From: Treponema sp.
GTDB lineage: Bacteria; Spirochaetota; Spirochaetia; Treponematales; Treponemataceae
NCBI GenBank assembly: GCA_017962965.1
Contig: JAGCUI010000042.1
Location: 1-51,285, forward strand
Length of the DNA: 51,285 bases
Direction of reading: 5' to 3'
Shown here: one piece after another, positions 24,999 through 33,745 of the stretch
Position numbering within the stretch: the stretch's first letter is position 1
How the letters are laid out: every line of letters begins with the position of its first letter
Notes under the pieces: generated by a model
Told to the model about the DNA's origin: nothing
Databases searched by the model: none
What the model saw: only the letters and a program-made list of their open reading frames with translations
Made by a program: the position numbers and the translations under genes

Positions 24999-25631
24999 TT
25001 ATTTTGCAAAAATCTTTTCGAATTCGCCAAGGAGAATTGGGGTTTCGATTGATGCATCGAGATTTGTCATGTTGCCTTTTTTGCTGTAGAAGTCGATTAA
25101 AGGAGCTGTCTGTTCCTTGTATACTTCCATTCTGTGTTTGATTGATTCTGGCTTGTCATCATCTCTCTGGTAGATTTCGCCGCCGCACTTGTCGCAAACG
25201 CCTTCTACTTTTGGTGGAAGAGACAATGTGTTGTAGTTTGCTCCACATGCCTTACATACACGACGTGTGCTCAAACGTTTAATAACAATGTCTTCCGAAA
25301 TTTCAAAGTTTACGCATTTGAGTTCAATTCCAAGACCTTCGAGCATTTCTGCCTGTGGGATTGTGCGTGGGAATCCGTCAAGAATAAAACCGTTTTTACA
25401 GTCATCCTGAGAGAGTCTGTCTTTTACAAGTTCAAATGTTAAATCATCACTTACAAGTGAACCTGAATCTATAATGGCCTTTACCTTTACTCCAAGCGGA
25501 GTCTGAGCCTTAATGTTTGCACGGAAAATATCTCCAGTAGAGATGTGTGGAATTTTGTACTCTTCTGCAACTTTTACTGCAAGGGAACCTTTACCAGCGC
25601 CTGGTGCTCCCAAAAAAATAAAATTGTTCAT
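24999..25631 (-). CDS. adk: Adenylate kinase
   Basis: A 210-residue adenylate kinase (ATP + AMP to 2 ADP). The P-loop GAPGAGKGS is at 8-16, the AMP-binding region HISTGDIFRANI follows, and GFILDGFPRTIPQAE is the family signature. The lid carries four cysteines (CKACGANY and CDKCGG), so it is the zinc-binding long form. GAGG precedes the ATG. It stands alone between the terminator and a GH43 gene. Confidence 0.98.
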   Translation of the reverse strand: MNNFIFLGAPGAGKGSLAVKVAEEYKIPHISTGDIFRANIKAQTPLGVKVKAIIDSGSLVSDDLTFELVKDRLSQDDCKNGFILDGFPRTIPQAEMLEGLGIELKCVNFEISEDIVIKRLSTRRVCKACGANYNTLSLPPKVEGVCDKCGGEIYQRDDDKPESIKHRMEVYKEQTAPLIDFYSKKGNMTNLDASIETPILLGEFEKIFAK

Positions 25632-25738
25632 TTAAAACCTCATTAAATAAATTTTAAATAATTTTAATATGATTTTTAATCTATCGCAAGGTTAATTCAC
25701 TCAAGTTTAAAGCTCAAGTAAATCTCCCTGCAAAAGTT

Positions 25739-27211
25739 TTATTTGTTTATCTGCCAGCAACTGAGCTTTACAGAGCCCTGGAACACGATGTAAAGATTTT
25801 TGTTTTTATAATCCGAGCCGCTCAAAGTTACAGGAGCTTTTGTCTTTTTACCCTTAATCTGAGCTGTACAGATAACTTCACCATTTTCTGGATTATCAAG
25901 AACAAGCTTTACAGTTCCGTCTGATTTTGAATCTGCAACGAACAAAGCTTCCTTTGCACCGCCGGAAAAATCTGCACCCTTAATGCAAAGCCATGCATCG
26001 TTTGAAACTGGAATAACCTTCTGGTCGCCTGTAACTGCAACGTCTTTAAAGCTGTGCATTGTAGCGGCAGGAATTTCTGCATAAACATCAAATGCAATTG
26101 TCTGCTTTACACCGTTCTTTGTTACCTTCTGAACTGGGAAAGAACCGTCTGCATTAATTTCAAATTCATTTATAAAAAGATTTCTGTAGCCTGTTTTTTC
26201 AAAGCCGATTTTCTTTTCTTCTGTCTGTGCATGATATGCAATGTACCACTGGTTCTTAAAATTAAAAATCCAGTGATGATTGTTTCCGCCCGGACCATAA
26301 TAAACCTGAGGATTTAAAAGTGTGTAGCCCTTATATTCAAAAGGTCCCAAAGGAGAGTCCGAAGTCATGTAAGAAATGGTTCCTGTTGGTGGAATTGATT
26401 TATCATCACTCGGGCGCTTTGCAAAGTTTGAACAGTAAGTATAAATCCATTTGCCTCCGATTTTATTGATGCCTGAATCTTCAAAAAGCCATGGAGCATC
26501 AATAATCTGTGGGGTAGTTGCAAGGCTTATCATGTCGTCTCCAAGCTTTGCACATCTTGCTGTTTTTGGATTTACTGGATTATCTTCGTGGTGTCCGCCA
26601 CCAAAATAGATGTAGCCTGTTCCGTCATCATCTACAATTACTGCAGGGTCAAAAAGCCATACAACGTCCGAGCAAACAGGATCCCTTCTGGAAATCAAAG
26701 GCTTTTTTATAGGATCTTTAAAAGGTCCTAAAGGAGAGTCTGCACTCAAAACTCCAATGCCGTTTCCTGAATCTGCAAAGTATAAAAAGAACTTATCCTT
26801 TCCTTTAATCTTTTTGCATGCGATTGCCGGAGCCCATGAATTTTTTGCCCATGAAGCAGGACCTTTTTTGCCCGCAACAGGAATTACTCCGCAGTCTGTC
26901 CAGTTTACAAGGTCTTTGGAAGAATATACGTTGAGTGTGTTGATTTTATCGTAGCCGTTGTTTTCTTTTCCAAGAGTGTATTCAGCCTGCTGTGTATCGT
27001 TTGTTGCATACACATAAACTGTATCGTTATAAACAAGTACACAAGGATCTGCATTGAACTTGTGCATAATGAAAGGGTTGTTTTCGCCAAGAGGCTTTGT
27101 TCCTTTTTCTGCCATCTGTTTTTCAAGTGGTGTGATAGAAGCACCAAAAATTGTTGTTACTGCCATAAGTCTTATTATTCTCCATATTAATAAAAAACTT
27201 GTGTTTTTCAT
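25739..27211 (-). CDS. Glycoside hydrolase family 43 enzyme, probably exported
   Basis: A 490-residue GH43 five-bladed propeller enzyme with a C-terminal beta-sandwich (about 370-490) like a CBM6-type module. Catalytic-site candidates are Asp in HKFNADPCVL (base), Asp in LFDPAVIVDDDGTGY and Glu in WLFEDSGINKI (acid). The pattern resembles arabinofuranosidases and arabinoxylan arabinofuranohydrolases. A hydrophobic N-terminus (about 5-25) suggests export. No Shine-Dalgarno precedes the ATG, and an inner ATG (27166) has only a distant GGAG, so the start is uncertain. It is divergent from the esterase gene across a 64-bp gap that holds a LacI-type operator. Confidence 0.85.
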   Translation of the reverse strand: MKNTSFLLIWRIIRLMAVTTIFGASITPLEKQMAEKGTKPLGENNPFIMHKFNADPCVLVYNDTVYVYATNDTQQAEYTLGKENNGYDKINTLNVYSSKDLVNWTDCGVIPVAGKKGPASWAKNSWAPAIACKKIKGKDKFFLYFADSGNGIGVLSADSPLGPFKDPIKKPLISRRDPVCSDVVWLFDPAVIVDDDGTGYIYFGGGHHEDNPVNPKTARCAKLGDDMISLATTPQIIDAPWLFEDSGINKIGGKWIYTYCSNFAKRPSDDKSIPPTGTISYMTSDSPLGPFEYKGYTLLNPQVYYGPGGNNHHWIFNFKNQWYIAYHAQTEEKKIGFEKTGYRNLFINEFEINADGSFPVQKVTKNGVKQTIAFDVYAEIPAATMHSFKDVAVTGDQKVIPVSNDAWLCIKGADFSGGAKEALFVADSKSDGTVKLVLDNPENGEVICTAQIKGKKTKAPVTLSGSDYKNKNLYIVFQGSVKLSCWQINK

Positions 27212-27241
27212 AAATTAAATGTATCTTAAAAATACAAAATA

Positions 27242-27255
27242 GTAAAACGTTTAAC
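27242..27255. promoter_or_regulatory. Candidate LacI-family operator 1
   Basis: GTAAAACGTTTAAC is a CG-centred inverted repeat with one mismatched pair. It lies between the divergent GH43 and esterase genes and overlaps the likely -35 (TTTACT) of the minus-strand GH43 gene. Confidence 0.6.
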
Positions 27256-27275
27256 AACATCTCAGGAGTTAAAAA

Positions 27276-28106
27276 ATGAATTTATACCAGACTATTGAAT
27301 CTTTAGAAAATACCTGCCCTGATTCACTTTGCAAGTCAAAAGAAAATATAAAATACCCGGTAGCAGAGCACGTAAAATATTATTCCAACACATGTAAAAT
27401 GGATCGATGGTTTAATATCCTTCTTCCTCCTGATTATGATTCTTCAAAAAAATATCCTGTATGCTATGCTCTCCACGGAATCATGTGCAACGAGTTTATG
27501 TTCCTTCAAAAAGAAAATAGCCTTGAACAGATTTTTACAAATCTTATAGAACAAAAGCTTACCAAAGAAATGATTGTTGTTTTCCCGGACATCTTTGCAA
27601 GAACAGACCCTGCACTCGAGCAGAGCTTTACAATCCCGGTTTTTAAAGCATACGACAATTTTATAAACGAGCTTACAGACGACCTCATGCCTTACATTCA
27701 GAAAAATTATTCAGTTCTTACAGGAAAGGAAAATACAGCGCTTGTAGGTTTTTCAATGGGAGGCCGTGAAGCAATTTACATCGGTCTTACACGCCCGGAT
27801 TTATTTGATTATATTGGAGCAATTTCTCCGGCTCCGGGGCTTCTTCCTTCCAAGGATAAATTTGCAGAACACTACGGAATGTTTACGCCACAAACCTTTG
27901 AATATCAAAAGGACGACAAAGCAAAATTCTTTATGATTTGCACAGGCGATGATGATAAGGTTGTTGTTCATTTTCCAAAAAGCTATCACGACGAATTAAT
28001 TAAAAACAATGTGGAGCATCTCTTCTTCGAAGTAAAGGGTGCAGACCACAATGAGATTGCAATTAAATCAGGCCTGTATCATTTCTGGCAGGCAGCGTTT
28101 AAATAA
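27276..28106 (+). CDS. CE1-like esterase (alpha/beta hydrolase)
   Basis: A 276-residue alpha/beta hydrolase related to feruloyl and acetylxylan esterases of the esterase-D/CE1 type. The nucleophile elbow GFSMGG holds Ser160; Asp around 225-227 (TGDDDK) and His258 (GADHNE) complete a catalytic triad, and YALHGI supplies the oxyanion region. There is no signal peptide, so it probably acts in the cytoplasm on imported feruloylated or acetylated oligosaccharides. AGGAG precedes the ATG. The next gene, a GH43 enzyme, starts 41 bp downstream. Confidence 0.85.
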   Translation: MNLYQTIESLENTCPDSLCKSKENIKYPVAEHVKYYSNTCKMDRWFNILLPPDYDSSKKYPVCYALHGIMCNEFMFLQKENSLEQIFTNLIEQKLTKEMIVVFPDIFARTDPALEQSFTIPVFKAYDNFINELTDDLMPYIQKNYSVLTGKENTALVGFSMGGREAIYIGLTRPDLFDYIGAISPAPGLLPSKDKFAEHYGMFTPQTFEYQKDDKAKFFMICTGDDDKVVVHFPKSYHDELIKNNVEHLFFEVKGADHNEIAIKSGLYHFWQAAFK

Positions 28107-28147
28107 AAATTGAGTCATCAAAAATTATAAAAAAACAGGAGTTTAAA

Positions 28148-29605
28148 ATGAAAAAACAGGCATTCAATCCATACCTTCCTTCATGGGAATATATTCCAGA
28201 CGGAGAGCCGCACGTTTTTGGAAACAGAGTTTATGTTTACGGTTCGCACGATTTATATAACGGCACAGTTTTTTGTCTTGGAGATTATGTGTGCTATTCG
28301 GCTCCTGTAGATGATTTGAGCAGCTGGAAGTACGAGGGTGTAATTTACAAAAAGATGGATGACCCTGCAAACGACGGCCGAATGGTTTTATATGCACCGG
28401 ATGTTACACAGGGCCCGGATGGAAGATACTATCTTTATTATGTTTTGGATAAGGTTGGTTTTGTTTCTGTAGCAGTTTGTAATAAGCCTGCAGGAAAATA
28501 TAAATTCTACGGCTACGTTCATTATAAAGACGGAACACGCCTTGGAGACAGAAAGGGAGACATTCCTCAGTTTGATCCTGGAGTTCTTACAGAAGGTGAC
28601 AAGACTTATTTATACACAGGTTTTTGCGGAAGACAGATGAAAGACCGTATCGGAGCAATGGCAACTGTTCTTGGAAAAGACATGCTTACGATAGAAGAAG
28701 AACCTGTTGTAATAGCCCCAGGCGATGTTTACAGTAAATATAAAAAAGCCGGTGATATTAAAACAGACTGCCCGTACACTCTTGATTCAGTTGAAAAATG
28801 GGGCGCTTACAAGGACCACGAATTTTTTGAAGCGCCATCAATCCGTAAGGTTGGAGACACATATTATTTTGTTTTTTCTACAGCCGTTATGCATGAACTT
28901 GGTTATGCGGTAAGTAAAAATCCCACAAAGGGTTTTGAATATAAAGGCGTAATCGTAAGTAACTGCGACATAGGAATCTCTTCTTATAAAAAAGCTGATT
29001 TACCTTCGGCACACGGAGCAAACAATCACGGTGGTTTTGTAAAGATTAAGGATGATTATTATATCTTCTATCACAGACATACAAACAATACATGGTACTC
29101 GCGCCAGGGCTGTGCAGAAAAAATCAAAATTCTTCCGGATGGAACTATCCCTCAGGTAGAGATTACTTCATGCGGATTAAACGGCGGCCCGCTGGAAGCA
29201 AAGGGTGAATATCCTTCGTACATTGTGTGCAATCAGTTTAATCCTCAAAAGCCTGTTATGTATGTTGGTGATGCAGCCAATTCCAAGGTTGTACAGGACG
29301 GAAGGGACGGAGACAAGGAATTAGGATATATTTCAAACATCAGCCAGAATACGGTTCTGGGCTTTAAGTATTTTGATTTTAAGAATGTTAAAAAGGTTAC
29401 CATAACTGTACGCGGCTATATTTACGGTAATTTTGAAGTAAGAACAGACTGGAACGGCCCGACTTTGGGAAAAATCGAAGTTACTTCTGCCAATTTCTTT
29501 GAAGAACGCTCAGGCTCTGTAAACATTCCGGATGGAATTCATGCCTTTTATTTGGTATTTACAGGTACCGGAACAGGGGAGTTAAAGAGCTTCAGATTTG
29601 ATTAA
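28148..29605 (+). CDS. Glycoside hydrolase family 43 enzyme with C-terminal carbohydrate-binding-like module
   Basis: A 485-residue GH43 protein. The N-terminal PDGEPHVFGNRVYVYGSHD supplies the catalytic Asp, LYAPDVTQGPDGRYYLYY and FDPGVLTEGDKTYLY follow, and EAPSIRKVGDTYYFVFS contains the probable acid Glu. The C-terminal 130 residues form a beta-sandwich like CBM6. The sequence resembles beta-xylosidases and arabinofuranosidases of GH43. It lacks a signal peptide, in contrast to the GH43 protein on the other side of the esterase, so the pair may act in different compartments. AGGAG precedes the ATG. Confidence 0.88.
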   Translation: MKKQAFNPYLPSWEYIPDGEPHVFGNRVYVYGSHDLYNGTVFCLGDYVCYSAPVDDLSSWKYEGVIYKKMDDPANDGRMVLYAPDVTQGPDGRYYLYYVLDKVGFVSVAVCNKPAGKYKFYGYVHYKDGTRLGDRKGDIPQFDPGVLTEGDKTYLYTGFCGRQMKDRIGAMATVLGKDMLTIEEEPVVIAPGDVYSKYKKAGDIKTDCPYTLDSVEKWGAYKDHEFFEAPSIRKVGDTYYFVFSTAVMHELGYAVSKNPTKGFEYKGVIVSNCDIGISSYKKADLPSAHGANNHGGFVKIKDDYYIFYHRHTNNTWYSRQGCAEKIKILPDGTIPQVEITSCGLNGGPLEAKGEYPSYIVCNQFNPQKPVMYVGDAANSKVVQDGRDGDKELGYISNISQNTVLGFKYFDFKNVKKVTITVRGYIYGNFEVRTDWNGPTLGKIEVTSANFFEERSGSVNIPDGIHAFYLVFTGTGTGELKSFRFD

Positions 29606-29616
29606 AATACATTGAT

Positions 29617-29634
29617 ATAGGGGAAGTCCCCTAT
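29617..29634. other. Hairpin downstream of GH43 gene
   Basis: A 7-bp stem (ATAGGGG with CCCCTAT, loop AAGT) lies 11 nt after the GH43 stop. It has no T-tract, so it may protect a 3' end rather than terminate. Confidence 0.4.
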
Positions 29635-29664
29635 GGTGAATTTACGAAAGGGAAATTAAAATTA

Positions 29665-29678
29665 GTTAAACGTTAAAC
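29665..29678. promoter_or_regulatory. Candidate LacI-family operator 2
   Basis: GTTAAACGTTAAAC is a CG-centred inverted repeat with one mismatched pair and differs little from operator 1. It lies 39 nt before the ATG of the solute-binding protein gene. Confidence 0.6.
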
Positions 29679-29717
29679 TTATATCTAACGCGAAAAGTCA
29701 ATAAAAGGAGGACTTTT

Positions 29718-31424
29718 ATGAAAAAAGTAATGACAATAGTATTAACTGCACTGTTGGCATTAAGCATGGTAGGATGTGGTAATGGATCTAAAAAACCATT
29801 AGACATCTCTGTATTTACAATTCAGAACAGAGAACAGCCTTCAGCTGATAACCCAGCTTACAAATGGATCGCTGATAACTTTGGTGTAACATTCCAGTGG
29901 GACGTTCTCGTAGGTGATAAGGACCAGAAGATTGGTCTTTATATCTCATCAGGCGACCTTCCTGATCTCGTAGAAGTAGATTCTGAAAAATTCCAGGGTG
30001 CTGGACTTCTTAGAGACCTTAAACCTCTCTTGGAAAAATATGCTCCAAATCTTATGAAGCATTATGCTAGTGCTTGGAAGAAAATGATTTACCAGGATTC
30101 TAAAAAGGATGCTAATGGTAACGTTGTTGAAGAACACATCTACTCTCTTCCAAACTATGGTGTAGTTGATGGAATCACATCAGGTACATACTACAACCAG
30201 AATGGTTGGTGGATTCAGAAAGCAGTTCTTAAGGAATTCGGATATCCTGATATCAGAACAATCGATCAGTATTTCGACCTTATCGAAAGCTACATGAAGA
30301 AATATCCAACTATCGACGGTATGCCTACAATCCCATTCTCAATCCTTACATATGACTGGGAAGCATTCAACCTCTGGAACCCACCTAACTTCTTGGGCGG
30401 AAATCCAAACGATGGTAACGGACACGTAGAAAAGATTGACGGAAAATACGTTTACAAAGACAACTTTGCTAGTGATGATGCAAAGAAATGGTTCAAATTG
30501 GCTAACGGATACTACAAACGTGGTTTAATTGATCCAGCTTCTTTCACAGACAACAAAGATCAGTACTATGCTAAGATCACACAGGGTCGTGTACTTGGTA
30601 TGTTCATCCAGGGATGGGAATTCATGGGTCAGTATGACCAGGCTCTCTATGCTGCTGGAAAAGATGAAAGAACATATGCTCCACTTCCTGTAACATTCGA
30701 AGGTGTTGAACCAAAATATGTTGACGATGATCTTCCAAACCTCCAGAGAGGTTACGGTATTACTGTAAACTGTCCAGAAGAAAAAGCAATCCGCATCATT
30801 AAATTTATGGATGAAATGATCAAAGAAGAAAACCAGAAAGTTCTCTACTGGGGATTTGAAGGAACAGATTATCTCATCGATAAAGATGGTTCTGTAACAG
30901 GAACAAAGGGTGCTGCTTACAGAACTCAGGAAATGAGAGACAACTGGATGGATCCAAACTGGAACCAGATGAACCGTGCTATGTTCTGGCTTGATGAAGC
31001 TCCAAAATTGGAAGGAACTTTACCATCTGGATATACACGTGATATGAACGATCTCCCATGGGAATATGCAGCTAGCCAGAAGGCAGTTGATGTTGAACTC
31101 TGGAAGGCTTATGGTGTAGGTTCTTACAAAGAATTCATGCGCAAAAACCAGAAAGAAGTTAGAAACGAACCATGGTACCCACTCTGGCAGTGTAACCCTA
31201 ACGCTGAAAACGGCGGTGAAGAAGAAGAAGCAAAACTTGCTCAGATCGTAATGGAAGACAACTGTGCTAGAAAGTACCTTCCAAAACTCATCATGGGTAG
31301 CGAAGCTGACTTCGAAAAGACATGGGCTGAATACACAGCTGCTTTAGCACCTGCTCTTGAAACTTGGAACAAATACTTCCAGGGACAGCTTGATCAGCGT
31401 ATTAAAGCATACGGTGGAAACTAA
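29718..31424 (+). CDS. LplA-type extracellular solute-binding lipoprotein
   Basis: A 568-residue binding lipoprotein with signal peptide and lipobox MVGC (Cys20). Length, aromatic richness and motifs such as LPDLVEVD and GMFIQGWEFMGQYDQAL match the large LplA class that binds oligosaccharides for CUT1 importers. It is followed by two permease genes with no local ATPase; such importers commonly share an ATPase encoded elsewhere. GGAGG precedes the ATG. Codon usage here is visibly more uniform (GCT, CTT, GGT) than in neighbours, consistent with high expression. A hairpin and an intrinsic terminator separate it from the permeases. Confidence 0.9.
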   Translation: MKKVMTIVLTALLALSMVGCGNGSKKPLDISVFTIQNREQPSADNPAYKWIADNFGVTFQWDVLVGDKDQKIGLYISSGDLPDLVEVDSEKFQGAGLLRDLKPLLEKYAPNLMKHYASAWKKMIYQDSKKDANGNVVEEHIYSLPNYGVVDGITSGTYYNQNGWWIQKAVLKEFGYPDIRTIDQYFDLIESYMKKYPTIDGMPTIPFSILTYDWEAFNLWNPPNFLGGNPNDGNGHVEKIDGKYVYKDNFASDDAKKWFKLANGYYKRGLIDPASFTDNKDQYYAKITQGRVLGMFIQGWEFMGQYDQALYAAGKDERTYAPLPVTFEGVEPKYVDDDLPNLQRGYGITVNCPEEKAIRIIKFMDEMIKEENQKVLYWGFEGTDYLIDKDGSVTGTKGAAYRTQEMRDNWMDPNWNQMNRAMFWLDEAPKLEGTLPSGYTRDMNDLPWEYAASQKAVDVELWKAYGVGSYKEFMRKNQKEVRNEPWYPLWQCNPNAENGGEEEEAKLAQIVMEDNCARKYLPKLIMGSEADFEKTWAEYTAALAPALETWNKYFQGQLDQRIKAYGGN

Positions 31425-31458
31425 TAAGAAATAACTTTTATAAGTTATACTTAGCCTA

Positions 31459-31490
31459 AGTATAAGGATACATTTATGCATCCTTATACT
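31459..31490 (+). other. Stable hairpin after solute-binding protein gene
   Basis: An 11-bp stem (31459-31469 with 31480-31490) lies 35 nt after the stop codon. It lacks a T-tract directly after it and could protect the mRNA 3' end. Confidence 0.5.
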
Positions 31491-31499
31491 TTACAAATG

Positions 31500-31534
31500 G
31501 TCCACAGAGAGCTTTGTTTTCTGTGGACTTTTTT
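31500..31534 (+). terminator. Intrinsic terminator between binding-protein and permease genes
   Basis: GTCCACAG (31500-31507) pairs with CTGTGGAC (31521-31528), followed by six T. Partial termination here would give more binding protein than permease, as in many sugar importers. Confidence 0.8.
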
Positions 31535-31630
31535 GTTGGAAAAAAATGAGGTTGTCGGAGGTATTCCGATTATTGCATATAATTGTCGAGTAGAGCCCGG
31601 CAATCAATTCTTTTTTGGTGGATATTTTTT

Positions 31631-32611
31631 ATGAAAAGTAAAAATGAAACAAAGGCAAAGACAAAGGAGTTAGATCCAACAGTCCTTGCTGTAAGAAAAA
31701 ATAAGTGGAACCTTTTAGGAAAGCAGAAACTGCTTATTCTTATGTCTGTTCCATTTGTTATTTACGTAATTATTTTCAGATATGTCCCTCTTTGGGGATG
31801 GACAATGGCATTCCAGAACTACAAACCTGCTCCAGGTAAGCACGTTTGGGATCAAGAATTTGTTGGACTTAAATGGTTTATACATATTTTTAAAGATGCA
31901 GAGTTTATGCGGTCTTTAAGAAATACTATTGGTATGAGCCTTATTACTACAGCTCTGGGATATATTACTGCTATCATTATCGCCGTATTCTTAAATGAAG
32001 TACGTCATATTGGAATTAAAAGATTTGTACAGACAGTATCATATCTTCCTCACTTCCTTTCATGGGTTATCGTTTGTGGTCTTGTAGCAAACGCTGTTTC
32101 TGTTGAGGACGGTATTATCAATAATGTATTATTAAAATTGAATATTATAAAACAGCCGATTCTATGGTTGTCTACGCCAAAGTACTTCTGGCACATTGTA
32201 GGTTGGACCTATGTATGGAAGGAAGTAGGTTGGAATACAATTGTATACCTTGGTGCAATGACTGCTATTGACCCTTGTTTATACGAAGCCGCTCAGATTG
32301 ACGGTTGTGGTCGTCTTAGAAAAATCTGGCACATCACATTACCAGGAATTAAACCTACAATTATCATCATGATGATTATGTCTGCCGGACATATTCTTGA
32401 TGCTAACTTCGAAATGCCATACTTGTTGCAGAATGGTTTGATTCAGGATGTTGCAGAAACAATCGATATCTATGTATTGAAATTCGGTTTCAACTTACAG
32501 AGATATGGTCTTGCAACTGCTGCCGGTATCTTTAAGAACGCCGTAAATATTCTGCTTCTTCTTATAGCTAACTGGATTGCTAAGAAGAGTGGTGAGGAGC
32601 GATTAGTATGA
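31631..32611 (+). CDS. ABC transporter permease, LplB type
   Basis: A 326-residue CUT1-family permease with about six membrane helices. The EAA loop is visible as EAAQIDGCGRLRKIWHITLPGI. The start at 31631 is preferred to an in-frame upstream ATG at 31583, because the extension lies in the 5' spacer and GGTGG stands near 31631. It overlaps the next permease gene by 4 nt. Together with the gene at 32608 it forms the membrane channel for the LplA-type binding protein. A possible internal promoter (TATAAT at 31578-31583) precedes it, but the -35 spacing is poor. Confidence 0.9.
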   Translation: MKSKNETKAKTKELDPTVLAVRKNKWNLLGKQKLLILMSVPFVIYVIIFRYVPLWGWTMAFQNYKPAPGKHVWDQEFVGLKWFIHIFKDAEFMRSLRNTIGMSLITTALGYITAIIIAVFLNEVRHIGIKRFVQTVSYLPHFLSWVIVCGLVANAVSVEDGIINNVLLKLNIIKQPILWLSTPKYFWHIVGWTYVWKEVGWNTIVYLGAMTAIDPCLYEAAQIDGCGRLRKIWHITLPGIKPTIIIMMIMSAGHILDANFEMPYLLQNGLIQDVAETIDIYVLKFGFNLQRYGLATAAGIFKNAVNILLLLIANWIAKKSGEERLV

Positions 32612-33558
32612 TGAATAACGAAGCAAAAAGTGATGCATTAGCACTTAAAAGAAGAACAAACGTTGGTAATATCATATTTGATACAATCATCTTTATTACC
32701 CTTGCATTTGTTGTAATTGTAACTGTTTATCCATTCTTAAACACAATTGCAATTTCTTTAAACGACGGTTATGACTCCCTTAGAGGTGGAATTACCGTTT
32801 GGCCTAGAATGTTTACATGGAAGAACTATACAGACTTGTTCCAGACTCCACGTATTTTCCAGGCTGGTATTATTTCTGTTTCAAGAACAGTACTTCAGAC
32901 AATATTGTGTGTATTCTGTACAGCACTTTTGGCTTATACTTTGAGCCGTAAAGAGTTTGTTCTCAGAAAGCCACTTACTTCTATTATTGTAATTTCTATG
33001 TATGTAAACGCTGGTCTTATCCCAGGATATATGCTTATTAAGAACCTTCACCTTATTGGTAAGTATGCTGTATACATCGTTCCATGTTTGGTTGATGTAT
33101 TCAACTTTATTCTTGTAAGAACATATATTAATGGTTTACCAGACAGCTTTGTTGAATCAGCACGTATTGACGGTGCAAATGAGTTCAGAATCTTTATGCA
33201 GATTATTATGCCGCTCATCGTTCCTTCAATCGCTATGATTTCTTTGTTCACTGCCGTAAACGCATGGAACAGCTGGTTTGATACATACCTTTATACTTCA
33301 AACAAACCAAAGCTCCACTCTTTGCAGTACGTATTGATGTCGTTCCTGCAGCAGAGTCAAAACCAGACTGTATCCGCATCTGATGCGGGTGCTTTGGCCG
33401 TAGCTTCGGGTAGTGGTTCAACAGCACAGGGTAAGACAACCCCAATCAGTATCCGTTCTTCAATCACAATGATTGCAACTCTTCCAATCCTCGTAGTATA
33501 TCCGTTCGTTCAGAAATACTTCGTAGTCGGCATGACAATTGGTGGAGTAAAAGAGTAA
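32608..33558 (+). CDS. ABC transporter permease, LplC/YtcP type
   Basis: A 316-residue CUT1 permease with a typical EAA loop (ESARIDGANEFRIFMQIIMPL) and a C-terminus VGMTIGGVKE that matches the conserved end of this family. It overlaps the upstream permease by 4 nt (ATGA). An insertion of Ser/Gln/Gly-rich sequence (about 250-280) lies in a periplasmic loop. The last 36 bp around its stop recur at 33655 after a GC-rich palindromic spacer. Confidence 0.92.
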   Translation: MMNNEAKSDALALKRRTNVGNIIFDTIIFITLAFVVIVTVYPFLNTIAISLNDGYDSLRGGITVWPRMFTWKNYTDLFQTPRIFQAGIISVSRTVLQTILCVFCTALLAYTLSRKEFVLRKPLTSIIVISMYVNAGLIPGYMLIKNLHLIGKYAVYIVPCLVDVFNFILVRTYINGLPDSFVESARIDGANEFRIFMQIIMPLIVPSIAMISLFTAVNAWNSWFDTYLYTSNKPKLHSLQYVLMSFLQQSQNQTVSASDAGALAVASGSGSTAQGKTTPISIRSSITMIATLPILVVYPFVQKYFVVGMTIGGVKE

Positions 33559-33564
33559 TCTTTT
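33529..33564 (+). repeat. Direct repeat copy 1 (permease 3' end)
   Basis: The last ten codons of the permease, its TAA and the following bases match 33655-33690 at 34 of 36 positions. The two differences are a synonymous Gly codon (GGA/GGT) and TAA/TAG. Confidence 0.9.
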
Positions 33565-33654
33565 AATAATCATCTATATAACGGGGACTCAGACGCCGTC
33601 CCCGTTGCCCCCTGCTTAGAGGAAGCTGCGCTTATGGCGCAGCAGATTAGAGCA
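33565..33654. repeat. GC-rich palindromic spacer element
   Basis: This 90-bp spacer holds nested inverted repeats: ACGGGGAC with GTCCCCGT, and GCTGCGC with GCGCAGC inside CCTGCT/AGCAGG arms. Its GC content stands out from the flanks. No open frame of interest is present. Confidence 0.6.
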
Positions 33655-33690
33655 GGCATGACAATTGGTGGTGTAAAAGAGTAGTCTTTT
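33655..33690 (+). pseudogene. Relic of a permease 3' end (direct repeat copy 2)
   Basis: Encodes GMTIGGVKE and a stop, but no permease body precedes it. The only differences from copy 1 are silent, which points to a decayed second permease gene rather than a target-site duplication. Confidence 0.55.
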
Positions 33691-33711
33691 TCAAACTAAG
33701 TAAAATTTACA

Positions 33712-33745
33712 GGGGAAATCTTTAGGGATTTCCCCATTTTTTTTA
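33712..33745 (+). terminator. Terminator or attenuator upstream of carboxylesterase
   Basis: GGGGAAATC (33712-33720) pairs perfectly with GATTTCCCC (33727-33735), followed by eight T. It ends only about 10 nt before the GGAGG site of the next gene. Confidence 0.8.

Noticed and set aside
25271..25285. AAACGTTT match to the LacI-type operator core inside adk
   Set aside because: Lies within the adk coding sequence and lacks the outer GTT/AAC arms; likely chance.
29617..29634. Hairpin after the GH43 gene as a terminator
   Set aside because: No T-tract follows the stem.
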